Source: Pseudomonas sp. GM48 (lineage in GTDB: Bacteria > Pseudomonadota > Gammaproteobacteria > Pseudomonadales > Pseudomonadaceae). Taken from it: a DNA stretch of 37,983 nt. Location: NCBI RefSeq assembly GCF_000282335.1, contig NZ_AKJM01000004.1, forward strand, positions 1 through 37,983. Reading direction: 5' to 3'. The notes below the pieces were generated by a model. That model was not told the origin of the DNA. It worked only from the letters and a program-made list of their open reading frames with translations, and searched no databases. Below are positions 34,021 to 37,983 of this stretch, in pieces. The translations under genes were made by a program, and so were the position numbers. The stretch's first letter is position 1, and each line of letters begins with the position of its first letter.

Positions 34021-34785
34021 TTAAAGCGGCGTGCCCAGCAGAACTCTGGACGGCGAAAACTCCACACGCACTGGCTTGCCGCCCGTCAGCCCCAATGCCT
34101 GCAGATGCGTTGGTTCGTCCAGCGCGCACAGGGTCAGGCCGTTGGGCAGGGTGATGCGCACTTCGCTGGGGCCGTCGTCGGCGTCGAGAATCTTCTCGAT
34201 GGTGCCTTTCAGGCAATTGTTTCCCGGCGTTTCGGCTGAATCGATCTCCAGCACATCGAGCCAGCCAGCCTTGATCAAGGCCACGACTTCGGTGCCGATT
34301 TGCAGTTCCAGGCGCTCGGTGCTGTCGTGGGTGATTTGCGCATCGACGATCAAGCCTTCGGCGACTTCCAGGCGAATCAGGTCGTTGCGCCCCTGGGGTT
34401 CGATCGCCATCACCTTGCCGTGCAACTGATTGCGCGCGCTGGTGCGCAGCATCAAGCGCCCGAGCAGGTTGAGGTCGCTCGTGTCTTCAGCGGCTTCCAG
34501 CACCTGGGCCTGTAAGGCTTGCAGCTTCTGGTACAGCCGCAACACTCGCTCACCTTCATTGGACAGGCGCGCACCGCCACCGCCTTTACCACCGACAATC
34601 CGCTCCACCAGCGGCTTCTGCGCCAGGTTGTTCAGCTCATCGATAGCATCCCAGGCGGCCTTGTAGCTCAGGCCCGCGCTTTTTGCCGCGCGGGTGATCG
34701 AGCCTTGTTCGGCGATGTGCTGCAGCAGGGCGATGCGCTGCGGACGGCGGACAATGTGCTGGGACAGCAAGGTTGGCAAAGACAT
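34021..34785 (-). CDS. modE: Molybdate-responsive transcriptional regulator ModE
   Basis: A 254-residue regulator. The N-terminal winged-helix domain (about 17-85) shows RIALLQHIAEQGSITRAAKS and KAAWDAIDELN, plus the glycine-rich wing VGGKGGGGARLS. Two TOBE/molybdate-binding domains follow (about 118-185, starting SARNQLHGKVMAIE, and 190-252, NCLKGTIEKIL). E. coli ModE (262 residues) represses the modABC molybdate transporter when molybdate is bound. No mod transport gene is in the window. phoX follows on the same strand. Confidence 0.94.
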   Translation of the reverse strand: MSLPTLLSQHIVRRPQRIALLQHIAEQGSITRAAKSAGLSYKAAWDAIDELNNLAQKPLVERIVGGKGGGGARLSNEGERVLRLYQKLQALQAQVLEAAEDTSDLNLLGRLMLRTSARNQLHGKVMAIEPQGRNDLIRLEVAEGLIVDAQITHDSTERLELQIGTEVVALIKAGWLDVLEIDSAETPGNNCLKGTIEKILDADDGPSEVRITLPNGLTLCALDEPTHLQALGLTGGKPVRVEFSPSRVLLGTPL

Positions 34786-34848
34786 GGCAAGTCGCTTTGG
34801 GTGGTGACGATGGTGAGGACGTTGGCCGCTTGGGGGGCGCGAGTCAAG

Positions 34849-35589
34849 TCAGGGTGTCTCGCCGGGTTTGGGCGTGCGGGCCAGGCAATAGACATCGACC
34901 CTCGCCGCACCGGCGCCCATCAGCAGGCGAGCCAGGGCCTGGGCCGTGGCACCGGTGGTCAGTACATCGTCGACCAGGGCCAGGTGCCGGCCTTTGACGA
35001 CGGCGCCGGGCGTCAGGGCGAAAGCGTTGCGCAGGTTGTTTCGGCGTGCTTCGGCGTTCAATGCCTGTTGAGCGTCGGTATCCTGGGTTCGTAGCAGCAA
35101 GCGTTCGGCGCAAGGGATATCGAGACTTGCACCCAGCCAGTGAGCCAGCATTGCAGCCTGATTGAACCCGCGCTTGCGCAGGCGCCGGTTGGCCAGCGGC
35201 ACCGGGATCAGTGCATCGGGTCGCTGCAGATCGTTTTCGAATCGATGTTGCAGATACTGAGCGAGGAGTTCGGCGAGCAGGCGGCCAAACGGCCACTTTG
35301 CATTGTGCTTGAAGCGGGTGATCAGGCTGTCGATCGGAAAGCTGTAGGTCCAGGGGACGATCACCTGTTCGAAGGCCGGTGGCTGCTTCAAGCAGTGTCC
35401 GCAGGTCAGGCCCGCTGCCGGGAGAGGCAGGGCGCAAGTCTGGCAGTGCTCACCGAGCCAGGGCAACTCAATTTCGCAGGCCATGCAGACAGGGAGGGTG
35501 TTGTCGGCAGTTTGATCGCAAACAAGACAGGATTGATTGTTTTTTAACCAGATGTAAACCGGCCCTTCGTATCGCGGTTGACAGCGCAT
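34849..35589 (-). CDS. ComF family protein (phosphoribosyltransferase-like)
   Basis: A 246-residue cytosolic protein. The N-terminal zinc ribbon has four CxxC pairs (C21/C24, C35/C38, C49/C52, C63/C66). The C-terminal part has a type I phosphoribosyltransferase fold with the PRPP loop [17 protein letters not shown] (D207-D208). The RKRGFNQA motif is characteristic of ComF and GntX. In naturally competent bacteria ComF aids DNA uptake; in Pseudomonas the role is not settled. The start has AAGGAAGAG about 5 bases upstream. It is divergent from bioB, a conserved arrangement in Pseudomonas, with about 92 bases for both promoters. Confidence 0.93.
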   Translation of the reverse strand: MRCQPRYEGPVYIWLKNNQSCLVCDQTADNTLPVCMACEIELPWLGEHCQTCALPLPAAGLTCGHCLKQPPAFEQVIVPWTYSFPIDSLITRFKHNAKWPFGRLLAELLAQYLQHRFENDLQRPDALIPVPLANRRLRKRGFNQAAMLAHWLGASLDIPCAERLLLRTQDTDAQQALNAEARRNNLRNAFALTPGAVVKGRHLALVDDVLTTGATAQALARLLMGAGAARVDVYCLARTPKPGETP

Positions 35590-35681
35590 CGCTCTTCCTT
35601 AAATATGCCGAACATCCGTGTCGCGCCTGTGGGTATTCCATTCCCCAGTCGCTAGCCAAGCATAAATCAAAGGAAACGCCC

Positions 35682-36737
35682 ATGAGTGCCAGCACCACTG
35701 CAACCCTGCGTCATGACTGGACTTTGGCCGAAGTCAAAGCACTCTTCGTTCAACCATTCAATGACCTGCTGTTCCAGGCGCAGACGGTGCACCGTGCGCA
35801 TTTCGACGCCAACCGCGTCCAGGTGTCGACCCTGCTGTCGATCAAAACCGGCGCCTGCCCGGAAGATTGCAAATATTGTCCGCAGTCCGGTCACTACAAC
35901 ACCGGCCTGGAAAAAGAAAAGCTGATGGAAGTGCAGAAGGTTCTCGAAGAGGCCGCTCGCGCCAAGGCCATCGGTTCGACCCGCTTCTGCATGGGAGCGG
36001 CGTGGAAACATCCGTCGGCCAAGGACATGCCCTACGTACTGAAGATGGTCGAAGGTGTGAAAGCCCTGGGCCTGGAAACCTGCATGACCCTCGGTCGCCT
36101 GGATCAGGAGCAGACCGAAGCGCTGGCCAAGGCCGGCCTCGACTACTACAACCACAACCTCGATACCTCGCCGGAGTTCTACGGCAGCATCATCACCACC
36201 CGCACTTACAGCGAGCGCCTGCAAACCCTGGCGTATGTCCGTGACTCGGGGATGAAGATCTGCTCCGGTGGCATTCTCGGCATGGGCGAGTCGCTGGACG
36301 ACCGCGCCAACCTGCTGATCCAGCTGGCCAACCTGCCGGAGCATCCGGAGTCGGTGCCGATCAACATGCTGGTGAAAGTCGCCGGTACGCCGCTGGAAAA
36401 TGCCGACGACGTCGATCCGTTCGATTTCATCCGCATGCTCGCGGTCGCGCGCATCCTGATGCCGCAATCCCACGTGCGCCTGTCTGCCGGCCGCGAAGCC
36501 ATGAACGAACAGATGCAGGCCCTGGCGTTCTTCGCCGGTGCCAACTCGATTTTCTACGGCGAAAAACTGCTGACCACCGCCAACCCGCAGGCCGACAAGG
36601 ACATGCAACTGTTCTCGCGTCTGGGCATCCTGCCGGAAGCCCGCGAAGAACATGCCGACGAAGTGCATCAGGCGGCTATCGAGCAGGCGTTGGTGGAGCA
36701 GAAGAGCAGCGAGCAGTTCTATAACGCGGCGGTTTGA
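35682..36737 (+). CDS. bioB: Biotin synthase
   Basis: Radical SAM enzyme that inserts sulfur into dethiobiotin in the last step of biotin synthesis. The 351-residue product has C59, C63 and C66 (CPEDCKYC) for the 4Fe-4S cluster, and C103, C134, C194 and R266 for the 2Fe-2S cluster, all exactly six residues beyond the E. coli positions. The start at 35682 has AAAGGAAA about 6 bases upstream; the in-frame upstream extension overlaps comF and is not coding. bioF follows after 176 bases that contain a REP doublet. In Pseudomonas bioB usually heads bioBFHCD. Confidence 0.97.
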   Translation: MSASTTATLRHDWTLAEVKALFVQPFNDLLFQAQTVHRAHFDANRVQVSTLLSIKTGACPEDCKYCPQSGHYNTGLEKEKLMEVQKVLEEAARAKAIGSTRFCMGAAWKHPSAKDMPYVLKMVEGVKALGLETCMTLGRLDQEQTEALAKAGLDYYNHNLDTSPEFYGSIITTRTYSERLQTLAYVRDSGMKICSGGILGMGESLDDRANLLIQLANLPEHPESVPINMLVKVAGTPLENADDVDPFDFIRMLAVARILMPQSHVRLSAGREAMNEQMQALAFFAGANSIFYGEKLLTTANPQADKDMQLFSRLGILPEAREEHADEVHQAAIEQALVEQKSSEQFYNAAV

Positions 36738-36773
36738 GCAACCACTGCGTCCACTGAATGAATGCAAAACCCC

Positions 36774-36863
36774 TGTGGGAGCGGGCTTGCTCGCGAATGC
36801 GGACTGACATTCAACATTGATGTCGACTGACACACCGCTTTCGCGAGCAAGCCCGCTCCCACA
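36774..36863. repeat. REP doublet, family A, converging arms, inside the bio operon
   Basis: Inverted pair with TGTGGGAGCGGGC at both outer ends, 90 bases, between bioB and bioF, starting 37 bases after the bioB stop. Confidence 0.92.
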
Positions 36864-36913
36864 TTAGATTGGGTTCAATTCTGATTTATGTGATCTGACT
36901 GTCTGAGGCCTGC

Positions 36914-37983
36914 ATGTCTTTCGATCTCGCCGCACGCCTTGCTGCCCGTCGTGCCGAAAATCTCTATCGCCAGCGCCCGCTGCTTGAAAGCCCGCAAGGG
37001 CCACAAGTGGTGGTCGATGGCCAGCCGCTGCTGGCGTTCTGTAACAACGACTATCTGGGTCTGGCCAATCATCCGCAAGTGATCGAGGCCTGGCGCGCCG
37101 GCGCTTCGAAGTGGGGTGTGGGCGGAGGGGCGTCACATCTGGTCATTGGCCATTGCGCCCCGCACCACGCCCTGGAAGAAGCCTTGGCCGACCTGACCGG
37201 TCGCCCGCGTGCGTTGCTGTTCACCACCGGTTACATGGCCAACCTCGGCGCGGTCACGGCGCTGGTGGGGCAGGGTGATACGGTGCTCGAAGACCGGCTC
37301 AATCATGCGTCGCTGCTCGACGCGGGGCTGTTGTCCGGTGCACGGTTCAATCGATATCTGCACAACGACCCGGTGAGCCTGGCCAAACGCCTGGAAAAAG
37401 CCACCGGCAATACGCTGGTGGTCACCGATGGCGTGTTCAGCATGGACGGCGATATTGCCGACCTGCCAGCACTGGCCCGAGAGGCCAAGGCCAAAGGCGC
37501 CTGGTTGATGGTCGACGATGCTCATGGTTTTGGACCACTGGGCGCCAACGGTGGCGGCATCGTCGAGCATTTCGGTTTGAGCCAGGATGATGTTCCGGTG
37601 TTGGTCGGCACGCTCGGCAAAGCCTTTGGTACGGCGGGTGCCTTTGTGGCTGGCAGCGAAGAGCTGATCGAAAGTCTGATTCAGTTTGCCCGTCCCTACA
37701 TCTACACCACCAGCCAGCCACCTGCGCTGGCCTGCGCCACATTGAAAAGCCTGGAACTGCTGCGCAGTGAACACTGGCGCCGCGAGCACTTGCAGACGCT
37801 GATCCGCCAGTTCCGCGACGGTGCCGAACAGATTGGCCTGGAGCTCATGGACAGCTTCACGCCGATCCAGCCGATCATGATCGGCGATGCCGGGCGTGCG
37901 GTACGCCTTTCGCAAATGCTGCGCGAGCGCGGGTTGATGGTGACCGCGATTCGCCCGCCCACCGTACCCGCCGGCAGGGGCCG
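36914..37983 (+). CDS. bioF: 8-amino-7-oxononanoate synthase (partial, cut at window end)
   Basis: PLP-dependent enzyme that joins pimeloyl-ACP and L-alanine to make the 8-amino-7-oxononanoate precursor of biotin. The 356 residues present are open to the window edge; the family is about 385-395 long, so roughly 35 are missing. Motifs: [24 protein letters not shown], the PLP-ring aspartate in [11 protein letters not shown], and the PLP lysine K236 in [11 protein letters not shown], the same number as in E. coli. GAGG precedes the ATG. It follows bioB with a REP doublet in the gap. Confidence 0.95.
   Translation, partial: MSFDLAARLAARRAENLYRQRPLLESPQGPQVVVDGQPLLAFCNNDYLGLANHPQVIEAWRAGASKWGVGGGASHLVIGHCAPHHALEEALADLTGRPRALLFTTGYMANLGAVTALVGQGDTVLEDRLNHASLLDAGLLSGARFNRYLHNDPVSLAKRLEKATGNTLVVTDGVFSMDGDIADLPALAREAKAKGAWLMVDDAHGFGPLGANGGGIVEHFGLSQDDVPVLVGTLGKAFGTAGAFVAGSEELIESLIQFARPYIYTTSQPPALACATLKSLELLRSEHWRREHLQTLIRQFRDGAEQIGLELMDSFTPIQPIMIGDAGRAVRLSQMLRERGLMVTAIRPPTVPAGRG

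Overview
This window is chromosomal DNA of a Pseudomonas, most likely of the P. fluorescens group. The evidence is the gene order glyA-soxBDAG-purU-fdhA beside a low-specificity threonine aldolase, the pair bioB-bioF, a FoxI/FoxR/FoxA/FoxB-like iron cassette, GC-rich coding sequence, and many REP repeats with the GGGAGCGGGCTTGCTCGCGA core typical of this group. I see no rRNA, tRNA, CRISPR array, prophage or insertion sequence. The right edge cuts bioF and the left edge cuts a REP element.

Layout. Positions 1-11424 hold one-carbon and sarcosine catabolism: ltaE (minus), a TraX-like membrane protein, then glyA, soxB, soxD, soxA, soxG, purU and fdhA on plus, closed by a strong terminator. SoxBDAG oxidises sarcosine to glycine and a one-carbon unit, GlyA interconverts glycine and serine, PurU frees formate from formyl-THF, and FdhA oxidises formaldehyde. 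The junctions from glyA to soxA are tight. Each later junction (soxA/soxG, soxG/purU, purU/fdhA) carries a repeat element.

Positions 11605-14395 hold a minus-strand unit (secreted FAS1 protein, ECF sigma factor, RskA-type anti-sigma factor) divergent from a secreted DUF2780 protein. Positions 14397-17094 hold an acyltransferase, a periplasmic retropepsin-like protein, a glutathione S-transferase and a small membrane protein. Positions 17091-22500 are a cell-surface-signalling iron-uptake locus read on minus: FecI-like sigma, FecR-like regulator, TonB-dependent hydroxamate-type siderophore receptor, PepSY reductase, small membrane protein.

Positions 22766-26112 hold a DEDDh exonuclease coupled to a cNMP-CBS-nucleotidyltransferase protein, and a divergent stand-alone response regulator. 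Then come malate synthase G (glcB), a GcvR-like double-ACT protein, rarD, an SrkA-type kinase, the Tat-exported phosphatase PhoX behind modE, a ComF-family protein, and divergent bioB and bioF.

Repeats are the striking non-coding content: 14 inverted doublets of four REP families, one single and one cut element, mostly within 50 bases downstream of stop codons. The observations most worth a second look are the FAS1/ECF/RskA triad, the nucleotidyltransferase-exonuclease pair, a cluster of DnaA-box matches between the gcvR-like gene and rarD, and the REP organisation.
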